A stretch of 64,000 bases of DNA, taken from the NCBI RefSeq assembly GCF_022829685.1, contig NZ_JAKSYE010000135.1:1-64000 (forward strand), read 5' to 3'. Under the pieces are notes generated by a model, which was not told the DNA's origin, did no database searches, and saw only the letters and a list, made by a program, of their open reading frames with translations. Positions within the stretch are counted from its first letter, which is position 1; each line of letters begins with the position of its first letter. Both the position numbers and the translations under genes were made by a program. The DNA is from Methylobacterium sp. E-045. Lineage in GTDB: Bacteria > Pseudomonadota > Alphaproteobacteria > Rhizobiales > Beijerinckiaceae. Shown here one piece after another: positions 16,836-26,552 of this stretch.

Positions 16836-19025
16836 ATGTCCCATCGCCCCCCGCTCTTCGCTCTGCTCCTTGCCACGACCGCCCTCACGGGACCTGTGAC
16901 GGCACAGGAAGTGAGCGTGCAGCTCAACCAATTGACGGTCGAGGGGACGGCACCTGCGCCCGTTCTGGGGGGCGGAGCCAATCTCAGCGGTGGGGATGGT
17001 GGTACGGCGGCGACCAGCGGCGGCGGCGGCGGACCTTCCGGCATCACCGGCTACACCGCCCGCATCAGCCCCACGGCGACCAAGACCAACACGCCGCTGC
17101 TCGAGACGCCCCAATCGGTCACGGTGCTCACCCGCGAGGCGCTCAACGACCGCAACGTCCAGACCCTCAACGAAGCCATCGGCTACGTGGCCGGCGTCTC
17201 CTCGAACGTCTTCGGCTTCGATCCGCGCTTCGATTCGTTCTTCGTGCGCGGCTTCAGTCTGACCTATGACGGCATCTTTCGCGACGGCCTGCGCCAGGTG
17301 GCGTCGGGTCTGACGGTGCCCCGCATCGAGCCCTACGGTATCGAAGCGGCCACGATCCTGCGCGGACCGGCCTCCGGACTCTACGGCCTCGGCTCGCCCG
17401 GCGGCATCCTCGATGTCACCACGAAGCGGCCGGTCTTCACACCCTTCGGCGAGGTCCAGCTGCAGGTCGGTAACTACGACCGCTACCAGGGCAATTTCGA
17501 TATCGGCGGTCCGGTCGAAGGCACGGGTGGCACGCTCGCCTACCGCGTCACGGGCATCAAGCGGCAGTCCGACACCTTCATTCCCGGGGGCTCCGATGAT
17601 CGGGGCTACATCGCGCCGTCCTTTACCTGGAAGCCCTCGGCCGACACGACCTTCACGTTCCTGAGCGAGTACCAGGAAACCAAGCTTCCGGGCTCGACGA
17701 CGTTCTTCAACCAGAACCTGCGACCGACCCGCATCTATTCGGGCGATCCGGCCTTCAACGATTTCAAGCAGCAGCAGGGCCGCGTCGGCTACGCGTTCGA
17801 GCACCGCTTCGATCCGGATCTGGTCTTCCGGCAGAACTTCCGCTTCTACGACATCAGCAACGACTATCGCTACGCGTCGATCGCCATGCTCAGCCCGGAC
17901 GGCCTGAGCGCGAGCCGGTCGACCGGATATTCCCGGCAGTTCCTCAGCCAGTTCACCCTCGACAACCAGATCGAGGCACATATCACCACCGGGCCGGTCC
18001 AGCACACGCTGGTGGCGGGGCTCGACTACGCGCATTCTGACTTCAACTACCGCTTCGGCTTCGGCGCGGCCCCCGATCTCAACCTCGTCACGCGCAATTA
18101 CGGTCAGCAGCCGATCCTGGCGCCGGTGCTGGGGCCCCGCACCGCGCAGAGCCAGGATCAGGTCGGGCTGTACCTGCAGGAGCAGGCCAAGTTCGACCGC
18201 TTCGTGCTCACCCTCACCGGCCGCTACGACTGGGTGTCCCAGAACACGACCACAGCCGCCGCCGCGACCGAGCAGAACGATCAGGCCCTCACCGGCCGCG
18301 TCGGCCTCAACTATCTCCTGGCCCCCGGGCTGGTGCCCTACGCCAGCTACGCGACCACCTTCGCGCCGCAGCCGGGCGTCGATGTCGCCGGGCGCGCCTT
18401 CAAGCCGGCGACCGGCGATCAGATCGAGGCGGGCATCAAGTACCTGATTCCGGGCACGAACATCCAGGCGGGATTTGCCGGCTTCGACATCGTCCAGAGC
18501 AGCGTGCTGCGCACGGACCCGAACAACGTCGCCTTCCAGGTGGCGACGGGCGCCGTCGAGTCGCGAGGCTTCGAGATGGAGGCGATCGCCAATTTCGCGC
18601 CCGGCACCAACCTGACCCTCGCCTACACCCATCTCGACCTGCGCTATCTCAGCCAGACCTCATTCGCGGGCCAGTCCCTGGACGGCAACGCCCTCTCCGG
18701 CATTCCGGGAGATACGTTCACCGGCTTCCTGACCTACCTGCTCCCGCCGGGCTCGGCTTTGCGCGGACTGACGCTCGGAGGAGGCCTCCGCTTCAACGCC
18801 AACAGCTTCGCCAATGACGAGAACACGGTCCGTAACCCGACCGTGACGCTGTTCGACGCGCTGCTCGCCTACGACTTCGCCGCCCTCGATCCCAAGTACA
18901 AGGGCTTCCGCGCCCAGGTGAATGCCAACAACGTCCTCGACCGCGACTACTTCACCTGCCAAGCCGGTTTCTGCTATCGGGGCGCACCGGCCACTGTCAT
19001 CGGAAGCCTGATCTACCGGTGGTGA
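16836..19025 (+). CDS. TonB-dependent siderophore receptor
   Basis: A 729-residue outer-membrane receptor of the FhuA/FoxA class. A signal peptide (LFALLLATTALTGPVTAQ) is followed by a TonB-box-like stretch (LNQLTVEGT), a plug domain with TPQSVTVL-type features (ETPQSVTVLTREAL) and GPASGLYGLGSPGGILDVTT, and a beta-barrel ending in an aromatic residue (SLIYRW), the usual outer-membrane insertion signal. It imports a ferric-siderophore-type chelate using TonB energy. The esterase gene 69 nt downstream suggests a hydrolysable ligand. Length is normal for the family. The ligand cannot be read from sequence; lanthanide or other metal chelates are possible in methylotrophs. Confidence 0.9.
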   Translation: MSHRPPLFALLLATTALTGPVTAQEVSVQLNQLTVEGTAPAPVLGGGANLSGGDGGTAATSGGGGGPSGITGYTARISPTATKTNTPLLETPQSVTVLTREALNDRNVQTLNEAIGYVAGVSSNVFGFDPRFDSFFVRGFSLTYDGIFRDGLRQVASGLTVPRIEPYGIEAATILRGPASGLYGLGSPGGILDVTTKRPVFTPFGEVQLQVGNYDRYQGNFDIGGPVEGTGGTLAYRVTGIKRQSDTFIPGGSDDRGYIAPSFTWKPSADTTFTFLSEYQETKLPGSTTFFNQNLRPTRIYSGDPAFNDFKQQQGRVGYAFEHRFDPDLVFRQNFRFYDISNDYRYASIAMLSPDGLSASRSTGYSRQFLSQFTLDNQIEAHITTGPVQHTLVAGLDYAHSDFNYRFGFGAAPDLNLVTRNYGQQPILAPVLGPRTAQSQDQVGLYLQEQAKFDRFVLTLTGRYDWVSQNTTTAAAATEQNDQALTGRVGLNYLLAPGLVPYASYATTFAPQPGVDVAGRAFKPATGDQIEAGIKYLIPGTNIQAGFAGFDIVQSSVLRTDPNNVAFQVATGAVESRGFEMEAIANFAPGTNLTLAYTHLDLRYLSQTSFAGQSLDGNALSGIPGDTFTGFLTYLLPPGSALRGLTLGGGLRFNANSFANDENTVRNPTVTLFDALLAYDFAALDPKYKGFRAQVNANNVLDRDYFTCQAGFCYRGAPATVIGSLIYRW

Positions 19026-19094
19026 CGTAAGCTTCCGTGACGCCGTTTCAGGACCCGTGCGCATGACGATCGAGGCTTTCCCGGACCATGTCCG

Positions 19095-20045
19095 GTGACG
19101 ACGCTCATTTCGCGCCGTGCCCTTGCGGGCCTCCTGGCAGCAGCCCCGCTGATGCTTGAGCAGCGTTCGGTGACGGCCGCCGCCGGCCCGGACGAGCCGG
19201 CACGGCTCGCCGGTGCGGTCAGCTTCGATCTCGCGGGCGACAAAGGGCAGGCCCCATGGCGGATCACGCTTTACATCCCGCCCAGCGAGCCTCCGGCCGC
19301 AGGCTGGCCCGCCTTGTATCTCCTGGACGGCAACGCGGTGACGGCCACCGCGATCGATATCGAGCGGGTGCAGGCCCCTTACCCGGATGCGACGGGGATC
19401 GGGTCTCGATTCGTCATCGTGGGAATCGGATATCCTGGCGACGAGGCCTATGACAGCCGGCGCCGTTCCTGGGATTACACGCCTCCGCCGGGCCGGTCCT
19501 ACCCGACGTCCAGGCCCGACGGGCCGGTGCTGAGAACGGGGGGCGCCGAGGGGTTCCTGCGTTTCGTCGTCGACGACCTCAAGCCCGTGATCGCGCAGCG
19601 CTGCCAAATCGACCCGTCACGGCAGGGCTTGTTCGGACATTCCTTCGGCGGGCTCTTCGTCCTCTACGCTCTGGCCCATATGCCCACACTGTTCTCGCAC
19701 TGGGTCGCGGCGAGCCCATCCATCTATTGGGAGGATCTCGTCTTGCTGAAGAGCATCGAGCGCCTCGAAACCGGTCCCCCCGTCCGCGCCCGCACGCTTC
19801 TCCTCGCGGGGGCTTTCGAGGAGGAACTCGCCCCGTTTCAGCGCGAGGCGCCCGATCGCGAGGCGCGCCTCGACCGCTTGAAGTCGGCGCGTACGGTCGA
19901 GCTTACCCGTGCCATGGCAGACCGTCTAAGTCAGATCCCTGAATTAACAAGCCAGTTCCGGTTGATTTCCGGACGAACGCATATGACCGTTTTGCCCGAT
20001 GCCGTGAACGAGGCCGTCGCCTTCTTGATGCAACGAGATGGATAG
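19095..20045 (+). CDS. Alpha/beta-hydrolase, ferri-siderophore esterase-like
   Basis: A 316-residue secreted alpha/beta-hydrolase of the Fes/BesA/IroE group. The N-terminus carries a twin-arginine-like or Sec signal (SRRALAGLLAAAPLM). The nucleophile elbow is GHSFGG with S183, and the late histidine is H296 in RTHMT. PALYLLDGNAVTA and VIVGIGYPGD are typical of the group. It probably hydrolyses an ester siderophore to release metal after uptake by the adjacent TonB receptor. The start is GTG 19095, since an upstream ATG at 19062 runs into a stop. The gene ends 450 nt before the defence island. Confidence 0.82.
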   Translation: MTTLISRRALAGLLAAAPLMLEQRSVTAAAGPDEPARLAGAVSFDLAGDKGQAPWRITLYIPPSEPPAAGWPALYLLDGNAVTATAIDIERVQAPYPDATGIGSRFVIVGIGYPGDEAYDSRRRSWDYTPPPGRSYPTSRPDGPVLRTGGAEGFLRFVVDDLKPVIAQRCQIDPSRQGLFGHSFGGLFVLYALAHMPTLFSHWVAASPSIYWEDLVLLKSIERLETGPPVRARTLLLAGAFEEELAPFQREAPDREARLDRLKSARTVELTRAMADRLSQIPELTSQFRLISGRTHMTVLPDAVNEAVAFLMQRDG

Positions 20046-20497
20046 GCCGGTAATAAGGAATGCCGCTATAGAAAAAACGTGGACCTATCGCGCGTTAGCT
20101 GGCCACAAAGCTGCCAATCGTTTCCGCTAGCGCGAACGTCAGCCTTCATTATTCCGCGCTTTGTAAGCGGTCTGTGTGAAAGCCGTTCAACCAAGCCATT
20201 CATCATTGCTGCTGTGCACCAGAAGCAGAAGTTGGCTCCCTGCCCAGAAGCAGACGCTCCGCATCCGACCCAACCAAGTCAGTTGTCATCGCCGCTGTGC
20301 GCCATTGGCCAAATCGCGCTGACTGGATATTCCGGTCGGCGATCCGCATGCAGTCAGATGACGACCCCTTGCTCTGTGCATCCGGCTGCCATCAGCTATA
20401 ACTACTATCACCGCCCAGACGCCTAAACTTCCTTCGATGCGCGCAGGTCGCCCAAACCTGCGACAGAGATGCGATACTTATTTGCCGATACCGAACC
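20046..20497. other. Intergenic; island junction region
   Basis: About 450 nt between the esterase and the convergent ABC-three-component operon. It contains the second 42-nt repeat (20228-20269) and otherwise only short frames without signals. No tRNA or attachment-site copy was seen, so the left border of the island is not marked here. Confidence 0.45.
20228..20269. repeat. 42-nt dispersed repeat, copy 2
   Basis: Partner of 16550-16591 in direct orientation. Downstream flanks also share AAG(C/T)CAGTTG, so the original element may have been longer. Confidence 0.7.
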
Positions 20498-22456
20498 CTA
20501 GATGTCCGGGCGCGTGGGCCAATCCAGCGGGATGAGAGCGTTCCCCGATTCCCGCGTCCATCTCTCGCGTGTCGCAGCGACATAGCGGGGGTCATCCGCG
20601 AAGAAGGCGTGCTCAATCAGGAGAACCTGAAGGCCGGATCGCCTAGCGGTTTCCGTGAACAGGAAATCGATGTGCTGGCGCATGGCCCGCACATCCTCGT
20701 CCTCGGTCTTACCGGAAATCTCGGTCTCATCGTCGTCTCCCCTTGTCGGAAAATAAGGTCGGCTGACCTGGTCGAGGACGAGCAGTCCCGGTACGGGTGC
20801 CTTCACAAGCTCGAAATAGCGCTGCAGCGCAAAAGAGAGGGCGATATGGACGGCGAGATAGTTCTGGTCTGACCCGACGTCCGGCATTCTCAGGACAGCG
20901 TCGCTGGCGTCCTCGATCACCACGACCTCGGGCACACGGCTCGAGAAGTCGAGGTCCGACCCGATACAGGGCGCGACCGTCGGAAGAACCTTGAAGGTCT
21001 CGGAGGCGAACTTCGACACCTTCGCTTCGGCGCGCTTCAGCTTAATCTCGCGAGCCTCACGATTCACGCGCGCTTCGAGCTCCTGAATCTCCGCTCTCAG
21101 GCTGTCGAGATTGGTGGAGGGTTGCTTGTCGTGGTCGCCGCTGGACTCTAAGAAGAACGACACACGTCCGAGCAGATGGGCCCGTTGTTGTCCAAGATTG
21201 GCGAGTTGTCGCGTCTCCTCGGTCTGTCTTAGCCAGGTCTCGATTTGGCCATCCACTTCCCGGAGCTCAGCGTTCAGAGCGCGGAGCCGCGCATCAACCT
21301 CTTCGCCATGTTCGACCAGACGAGGCCGAACCCGTTCCACAGCGGCGCTCTCTGCGCGAACCGTCGTTAGAGTCGCCGCTAGGGCTTTCGCTGTTTCGCG
21401 CCCTTTTTCCGACGGCGCTTCACAGACGGGACAGACACCGGCGACGCCATCCAGGTGAAGGTGCTCCGCCAGCATCAGCTTCTCGCGTTGACGCGTCACG
21501 GTGCCCTCGAACCCCGAAGCGTCCCGGATCGCCGCTCGGGCCGCCGCCATGCGACGGCGCGTCCCGGCGAGATCGTCGAGAATGCCGCGTCGTCGGGTAT
21601 GCAGCGCACCGATCTCCCCCTCACTCGGATAGGCGTTCGCGGCGAGCCGCGTTTCTGCCACTTCCCGGACCTGCGTTAGCAGGGCTGCCTCGCCGGCGTC
21701 CGCCGGGGGTGCCGTCGTAAGGCCGAACCGGTTCGCCTCGACCAGAAGGCTGAGCGCGCGCTGCTTCAGTGCGGTATCGACGGCGGCGCGATGTCGCTCA
21801 CGGGCCTCGCCCTTCTCTAGCGCCCTCTGCAATTGGCGCAGACGGCGCTCGGCGAGCGCCCCGGCCTCATCCTGCACGCCCAAGAAGTAGGGCATCGAGC
21901 CCACGATATCCCGGGCCTTCGCCGCCTGTTCGAGACCATGCAGTAGCACCGTCTCGCTGTAGATAACTTCCTTCGTCACGAAGAGGTATGGCGTCACGTG
22001 CCGGATCGTGGCCCGCCCTCTCGCACCTGGCAGACCGTCGTCGGCGATGCCAAGGTCGCCGATGCCGAACGCGCGCTCGATGAAGGCCTTGGCAGCCTCT
22101 ACATTGGTGGCGCCGTCGAGATCCTCTACCTGATCGGGCAGCGACAGGTTCCGGCCCGACTGGACGTACATGTAGCCGCTGGTGTCCTGACCGACGGGCG
22201 GGACGATCCGGGCGATGATCATCTCATCCTGCCCGGCGACCCATTTGACGCCCACGGCCACCACCCGCCTGCGGACATGGGCCGGAAGCTCGCATTTGCT
22301 CGAGCCGAGGCAATAGTCGATGGCTTTGATCAGCGTCGACTTACCGGTGCCGGACGCGCCGGTAATGATATTCATCGCATCGGGCGTCAGGGTGACATCG
22401 CGACGTTCGCCAGACACGCTCAGGAAAAAGATCGTGGCGATGTTCCAGCGAATCAT
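20498..22456 (-). CDS. ABC-three-component ATPase (DUF3732-like, SMC-type)
   Basis: A 652-residue ATPase with Walker A GASGTGKS (residues 33-40), followed by a long coiled-coil region split by a CPVC zinc-hook-like motif near 340. The C-terminal half holds a Walker B-type LLVLDQVSRPYFPT near 555. This is the Rad50/SMC-like layout of DUF3732 proteins, the ATPase subunits of ABC-three-component systems, which are proposed phage or plasmid defence modules. It is the last gene of a minus-strand operon and overlaps the middle component by four bases (ATGA at 22456-22453). It probably senses foreign DNA or replication intermediates and licenses the effector (family inference). Confidence 0.85.
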   Translation of the reverse strand: MIRWNIATIFFLSVSGERRDVTLTPDAMNIITGASGTGKSTLIKAIDYCLGSSKCELPAHVRRRVVAVGVKWVAGQDEMIIARIVPPVGQDTSGYMYVQSGRNLSLPDQVEDLDGATNVEAAKAFIERAFGIGDLGIADDGLPGARGRATIRHVTPYLFVTKEVIYSETVLLHGLEQAAKARDIVGSMPYFLGVQDEAGALAERRLRQLQRALEKGEARERHRAAVDTALKQRALSLLVEANRFGLTTAPPADAGEAALLTQVREVAETRLAANAYPSEGEIGALHTRRRGILDDLAGTRRRMAAARAAIRDASGFEGTVTRQREKLMLAEHLHLDGVAGVCPVCEAPSEKGRETAKALAATLTTVRAESAAVERVRPRLVEHGEEVDARLRALNAELREVDGQIETWLRQTEETRQLANLGQQRAHLLGRVSFFLESSGDHDKQPSTNLDSLRAEIQELEARVNREAREIKLKRAEAKVSKFASETFKVLPTVAPCIGSDLDFSSRVPEVVVIEDASDAVLRMPDVGSDQNYLAVHIALSFALQRYFELVKAPVPGLLVLDQVSRPYFPTRGDDDETEISGKTEDEDVRAMRQHIDFLFTETARRSGLQVLLIEHAFFADDPRYVAATRERWTRESGNALIPLDWPTRPDI

Positions 22457-22938
22457 ACCGTCAGTCCCATCGTGTCGAAAACCGCACGGGTCGATCCCGC
22501 GTCGGCGAACCAGTAGCCAAGCCGCTCGGCGCGCTTCAGCGCCTGCGCCGGTTGATCGGTCAGCGCCTTGGCCGCGCTCGCCTTAAGCTTTTCGGGTCCG
22601 ATCCTGAGGCGACCGTCGGCTTCGACGGTCACGACCTCGATGAAGGCGCTGAATCGCACCGCCTCGGTGACGATCTCCAGGGTCTTGTTCACCCGGTCGG
22701 CTAGGCCGATCTGCACCTCGGGCCGCCGTTGCAGCCACATGGCGAGCCCGGTCTTCTTGTTTGTTCCCTCGAAGCTCGATCCAAGGTCTCCGGACAGGGC
22801 GATCGGCAAGGCAACGTAAGCCGTCGCAAGGTCCGGACCGCGTCCCTTGGTCACTGCGTAGGCATCGACGAAGGCGGCCAGGACGAAGGCGCAGAAGGCG
22901 GGGTTGGTCTCCGAATAGACGTCGTGCGCGACCGTCAT
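22453..22938 (-). CDS. ABC-three-component middle component
   Basis: A 161-residue protein matching the middle-component class of ABC-three-component systems: YSETNPAFCAFVLAAFVDAY at the N-terminus, then ALPIALSGDLGSS and a helical C-terminal part with RAERLGYWFADAGS. These small adaptors are thought to link the ATPase to the effector. A longer upstream frame exists, but ATG 22938 overlaps the effector stop as ATGA, which fits the tight coupling seen on its other side. Confidence 0.8.
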   Translation of the reverse strand: MTVAHDVYSETNPAFCAFVLAAFVDAYAVTKGRGPDLATAYVALPIALSGDLGSSFEGTNKKTGLAMWLQRRPEVQIGLADRVNKTLEIVTEAVRFSAFIEVVTVEADGRLRIGPEKLKASAAKALTDQPAQALKRAERLGYWFADAGSTRAVFDTMGLTV

Positions 22939-24167
22939 CCCTCGCCTCCGAGCAAAGCTTCGAAGTCCGCGTGCCAGCCGACCTTCAAATCGATCGCAAG
23001 CACTTGGTAGCTGCCCCGCACGTAGTAGGACGCATCCCAGCCCTTGGTGATCGGGCGAATGGTGTTGGGCGCCTGATGATGTGACCACCGGAGGATCTTG
23101 AGGCCCGCCGCAGCCCGTTCCGGAGCCTCCAGGCCGACGCAGTCGCCGCACATCTGGGCATGATGATCAGACCATTCGAGTTGAAGCAACCGATCGTACT
23201 CGCCGATCGTCGTCGCCATGGCCGGGTTGCCGTTGGTCCACTTGCCCCGCTGTTCGCGCGCCTTCCACTCCTCCCGGATCGCCCGCGTCAAATCCGCGTC
23301 CTGCCCGTTCACGAGATGAATCTGGCGCGCGAGCATGCCGTCCGGCTGGTAAACGGCGGGCGGCGTCGACAGTTCGAAATCCGTAGTCAGTACCTCCTGC
23401 TCGATCTCCGCCACGACAGCGCTGAACTTCTGCTGCAGCTCGGCGCGCGAAATCACCGCGTCGCGCTGGCCACACAGGGAATAGACGATCTCCCGATCCC
23501 ACCACTGGATCAGGCGGACGGCGACCGCGGGCCTATCGGCTGGCGATAGCAGGTTAAGCTCGGCGGCCACCGCCTGCTCGATTTCCGGAAGAGTAAGGCT
23601 GTCCGGCTTGAGGATGACGCTTCGCAACAGGTTAGCGCGGGTCGCGTCGCTCAACGCCAGAAACGCCTCGCACCCTGCCGCCCGGTCGGCGTGCGGAGCC
23701 GCGGCCTTTGCCGTGACTGCCTGCAGACGCTCGGTCATGACACGGGTCGCCTCTGCGGCCAAGGCGGCGAGCAACGCGGCACGGTCCGAGCCCGTCGTGA
23801 GCAGGACCTCTAGCCCGTTGTCCTTCGCCAAGGGCGCCACGGTCACCAGATGGAGGGAGGTTTCAGCGAGCGTGATGTTCGGGAGGATGTCGATCCAGAC
23901 TTTGAGAGTCTTCCATAAGGCCACGGACTTTAGCGACAGCGGCGCGGGCGTCTCGGCTATCGAGTGCTTGAGCTGGTGTAGGAGGGTATGGCCGTCAATT
24001 TTGAGCTCGACGTCGTCCAGTTGCTCGACCGCGACGGCGGCGTCATCGGCCTTCTGCTGCAGAAGCAGGAGCAGGGCGTAGAACGCCTGATAGTAGAAAC
24101 CCAGCCACGCCGCTCCCGCGGCATGCCCCTTCGTCGCTTTCGCCGAACCCTGCTGCATTACGCTCAT
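22935..24167 (-). CDS. ABC-three-component effector, nuclease-like N-terminus
   Basis: A 410-residue first gene of the operon. The N-terminal domain contains GFYYQAFYALLLLL, then EQLDDVELKIDG and LLHQLKHS. This resembles the D...(E/Q)xK layout of restriction-endonuclease folds found in Cap4-type and related defence effectors; D51/D52/E54 and Q65/K67 are the candidate catalytic residues. The C-terminal part (LKILRWSHHQAPNTIRPI) is likely the domain that docks with the other subunits. The ATG at 24167 has no strong ribosome-binding site. In this family the effector is expected to cleave DNA or otherwise harm the infected cell when activated; the substrate is unknown. Confidence 0.75.
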   Translation of the reverse strand: MSVMQQGSAKATKGHAAGAAWLGFYYQAFYALLLLLQQKADDAAVAVEQLDDVELKIDGHTLLHQLKHSIAETPAPLSLKSVALWKTLKVWIDILPNITLAETSLHLVTVAPLAKDNGLEVLLTTGSDRAALLAALAAEATRVMTERLQAVTAKAAAPHADRAAGCEAFLALSDATRANLLRSVILKPDSLTLPEIEQAVAAELNLLSPADRPAVAVRLIQWWDREIVYSLCGQRDAVISRAELQQKFSAVVAEIEQEVLTTDFELSTPPAVYQPDGMLARQIHLVNGQDADLTRAIREEWKAREQRGKWTNGNPAMATTIGEYDRLLQLEWSDHHAQMCGDCVGLEAPERAAAGLKILRWSHHQAPNTIRPITKGWDASYYVRGSYQVLAIDLKVGWHADFEALLGGEG

Positions 24168-24614
24168 AGTCGGAATAGCCCAGCACTCATTCCCGTAAGC
24201 CTAAGCACATTTCCGCAGGCTTTGCCTTGTCCAGGTTTCCTTCCTGCTGGTGACAGAGGACGATCCAATCGCATGCGGGCAGCAGGACCTTCAGAGCGTC
24301 CGAATTGCAGTGGTCTCGGAATCACTTGCGCCAATTGGTGCCAATCCGGCTCCTACTCGCTCGTAATCCGTGACGTTCTGCACATGGGCTACGCCCGCCC
24401 GCTCCCTGTGTCGCAATCCGATGATTGTTCGCTCTCATCCCGGCAAGATAGAGAATTGCTCGCGCGCTTCTCTGATGCCGCTTCGGATCTGACAAGCCAT
24501 CGGCTTCCATGCGGTCGGCCCATGAGAAGTTTCTGGCCTATCAGTATGATATTGATCGGGTAGCATACCTCAATCAAGGCGTGCAAAAGGTTTGACCCGC
24601 TGAGGGGGAGAAAG
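24168..24614. other. Intergenic between divergent defence operons
   Basis: About 450 nt carrying the promoters of the ABC-three-component operon (leftward) and Gabija (rightward). No gene is evident. A strong ribosome-binding site (GAGGGGGAG) sits just before gajA. Local AT-richness at 24525-24580 suits the Gabija promoter. Confidence 0.45.
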
Positions 24615-26552
24615 ATGAAGCTCGTACGACTGAGGCTGAGCAACTTCCGATGCTTCGGACCGATCCCCACTCAGCTCACGCTCGATGATACAAACTTCGT
24701 CATCGGTCCGAACGGCTCGGGCAAGACTGCCGTGCTGCAAGCGCTCGCGAGGATGTTCAGCATCGATCCGGCGCAACGTAAGATTCGGGCGTCTGACTTC
24801 CATATCGCTGCCGGCGATGCGCCGGAGGACGCTCCGGATGAGCGCAGGCTGTGGATTGAGGCCGACTTCGAGTTCCCGGAACTAAAGGTCGACGGCGTCC
24901 TTGACCCCTTTGCGTCCGTACCCGCCAATTTTGCGCATATGCAAATGGAGATCGACCATGACACCGTCGCGGTCCGTTTCCGGCTTCAGGCCGTTCTCGA
25001 CCAGGACAGCGACATCGAGGAGACGTTCACCAGCGTCATCAAGCTTGACGCAAACGGCGCGGTCGAAACGGAAAGCCGGGTCTCCAAACTCGAACGCAAC
25101 GCGATCCAGGTTCATTATCTTCCGGCGCGCCGAAACCCCGCCGATCACATCTCCTACGCGACCAACACCATGCTCGGGCGGATCCTGCGCGCCGCAAACT
25201 GGACCATCGAGCGCGACACCGTCTCGGCCCTGACCGGGCAGATCAACGAGACCCTAACCGGCAACGCCGCCATCGCCGAGATCAGCACCGAGATCACCCG
25301 GGCCTGGGAGGGTCTGCACAAGGGCCGATTCTATGCGAGCCCCGCCGTGTCCTTCGCGCGCAGCGAGATCGAGGCGCTGCTTCGCCACCTCAGCCTCTCC
25401 TTCACCCCTGCGCCTGAAGCCCCTCTAGTCGATTTCTCCCGCCTCAGCGACGGCCAGCAATCGCTGCTCTACATCAGCCTGGTCATAGCCACACGTGCGA
25501 TCGGTGACAGGGCGCTCGCGGGAGGCGACGCGTTCGACATCGACAAACTGCGGCCGCCGATCTTCACCCTGCTGGCGGTGGAAGAGCCGGAGAACAGCCT
25601 CTCGCCGCATTACCTCGGCCGGGTCGTTCAGGCCCTCAAGGCGTTCGGGGCCGGCCGAGACGCCCAGGCCGTGATCGCAACCCATGCCCCGGCGCTGCTC
25701 CGGCGGGTCGATCCCGAGGCCATCCGATACCTGCGCCTCGACAGTGAGCGCCGGACCATCGTGTCCAGGATCACCATGCCCGCGAAGACAGACGAGGCGG
25801 AGAAGTACGTCCGCCAGGCGGTTCAAGCCTTCCCGGAACTCTACTTCGCGCGACTAGTCATTCTCGGCGAAGGCGACAGCGAGGAGGTCGTCCTCCCTCG
25901 CCTGCTCGGGGCGAGGGGCATGCTCGCCGACGACGCCTCGGTTTCCGTCGTGCCGCTCGGCGGCCGCCATGTGAACCACTTCTGGCGTCTGCTGTCGGAT
26001 CTTGGAATCCCCCACGTCACTCTGCTGGACCTCGATGTCGCTCGCTGGCAGGGCGGTTGGGGCCGGGTCCGCTACGCGGCCCAGCAACTGATAAATTCCA
26101 GAGTTCACAACGCCCCCACCCAGGCTGGCATCGATTCTATCCCGGCCTGGAACGGCGCGGCGCGTTTGCTCGACGACACTCTAGGCTGGGTCGCGTATCT
26201 CGAGTCCCACGGGGTCTTCTTCTCTTCGCCCCTCGATCTCGACCTGATGATGATCGAGGCCTTCCCTGACGCCTATGATGTAGACGCCCTCTTGGAGCTG
26301 AACCTGCCTGACGCCGACGTCGCCATGGCGGTGTTGGGCAAGCGGCACGACGGCTTCGCGGATCAATACAAAACTGGCCAGCAGCAACTGTTTGACGCCT
26401 ACCATCACCGATTCAAGATCGGCAGCAAGCCGGCCAGACATGTCGAAGCCCTGGCCGCGCTCGACGATGCTGCCCTGGCCGCCGGCATGCCTGCGGTGCT
26501 GGGACGACTGCTCAATAACGTCACCGCCAAGCTTGAAGCGCTGCCGGAATGA
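24615..26552 (+). CDS. gajA: Gabija GajA, OLD-family ATPase-TOPRIM endonuclease
   Basis: A 645-residue OLD-family protein. The ATPase half has Walker A GPNGSGKT (31-38), the signature LSDGQQSLLYISLVIA and Walker B-like LLAVEEPENSLSPHY. The C-terminal TOPRIM half has ILGEGDSEE with E419 and LLDLDVARW with D472 and D474, the metal-binding acids of a nicking nuclease. In Gabija, GajA is a DNA nickase held off by cellular nucleotides and released when phage replication depletes them. The coupled helicase gene (ATGA overlap at 26549) is the diagnostic partner. The length is close to that of known GajA, and all visible catalytic motifs are intact. Confidence 0.88.
   Translation: MKLVRLRLSNFRCFGPIPTQLTLDDTNFVIGPNGSGKTAVLQALARMFSIDPAQRKIRASDFHIAAGDAPEDAPDERRLWIEADFEFPELKVDGVLDPFASVPANFAHMQMEIDHDTVAVRFRLQAVLDQDSDIEETFTSVIKLDANGAVETESRVSKLERNAIQVHYLPARRNPADHISYATNTMLGRILRAANWTIERDTVSALTGQINETLTGNAAIAEISTEITRAWEGLHKGRFYASPAVSFARSEIEALLRHLSLSFTPAPEAPLVDFSRLSDGQQSLLYISLVIATRAIGDRALAGGDAFDIDKLRPPIFTLLAVEEPENSLSPHYLGRVVQALKAFGAGRDAQAVIATHAPALLRRVDPEAIRYLRLDSERRTIVSRITMPAKTDEAEKYVRQAVQAFPELYFARLVILGEGDSEEVVLPRLLGARGMLADDASVSVVPLGGRHVNHFWRLLSDLGIPHVTLLDLDVARWQGGWGRVRYAAQQLINSRVHNAPTQAGIDSIPAWNGAARLLDDTLGWVAYLESHGVFFSSPLDLDLMMIEAFPDAYDVDALLELNLPDADVAMAVLGKRHDGFADQYKTGQQQLFDAYHHRFKIGSKPARHVEALAALDDAALAAGMPAVLGRLLNNVTAKLEALPE

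Noticed and set aside
16821..18632. 603-residue minus-strand frame opposite the TonB receptor
   Set aside because: It is the antisense shadow of a clearly recognisable receptor and contains no motif or start signal.
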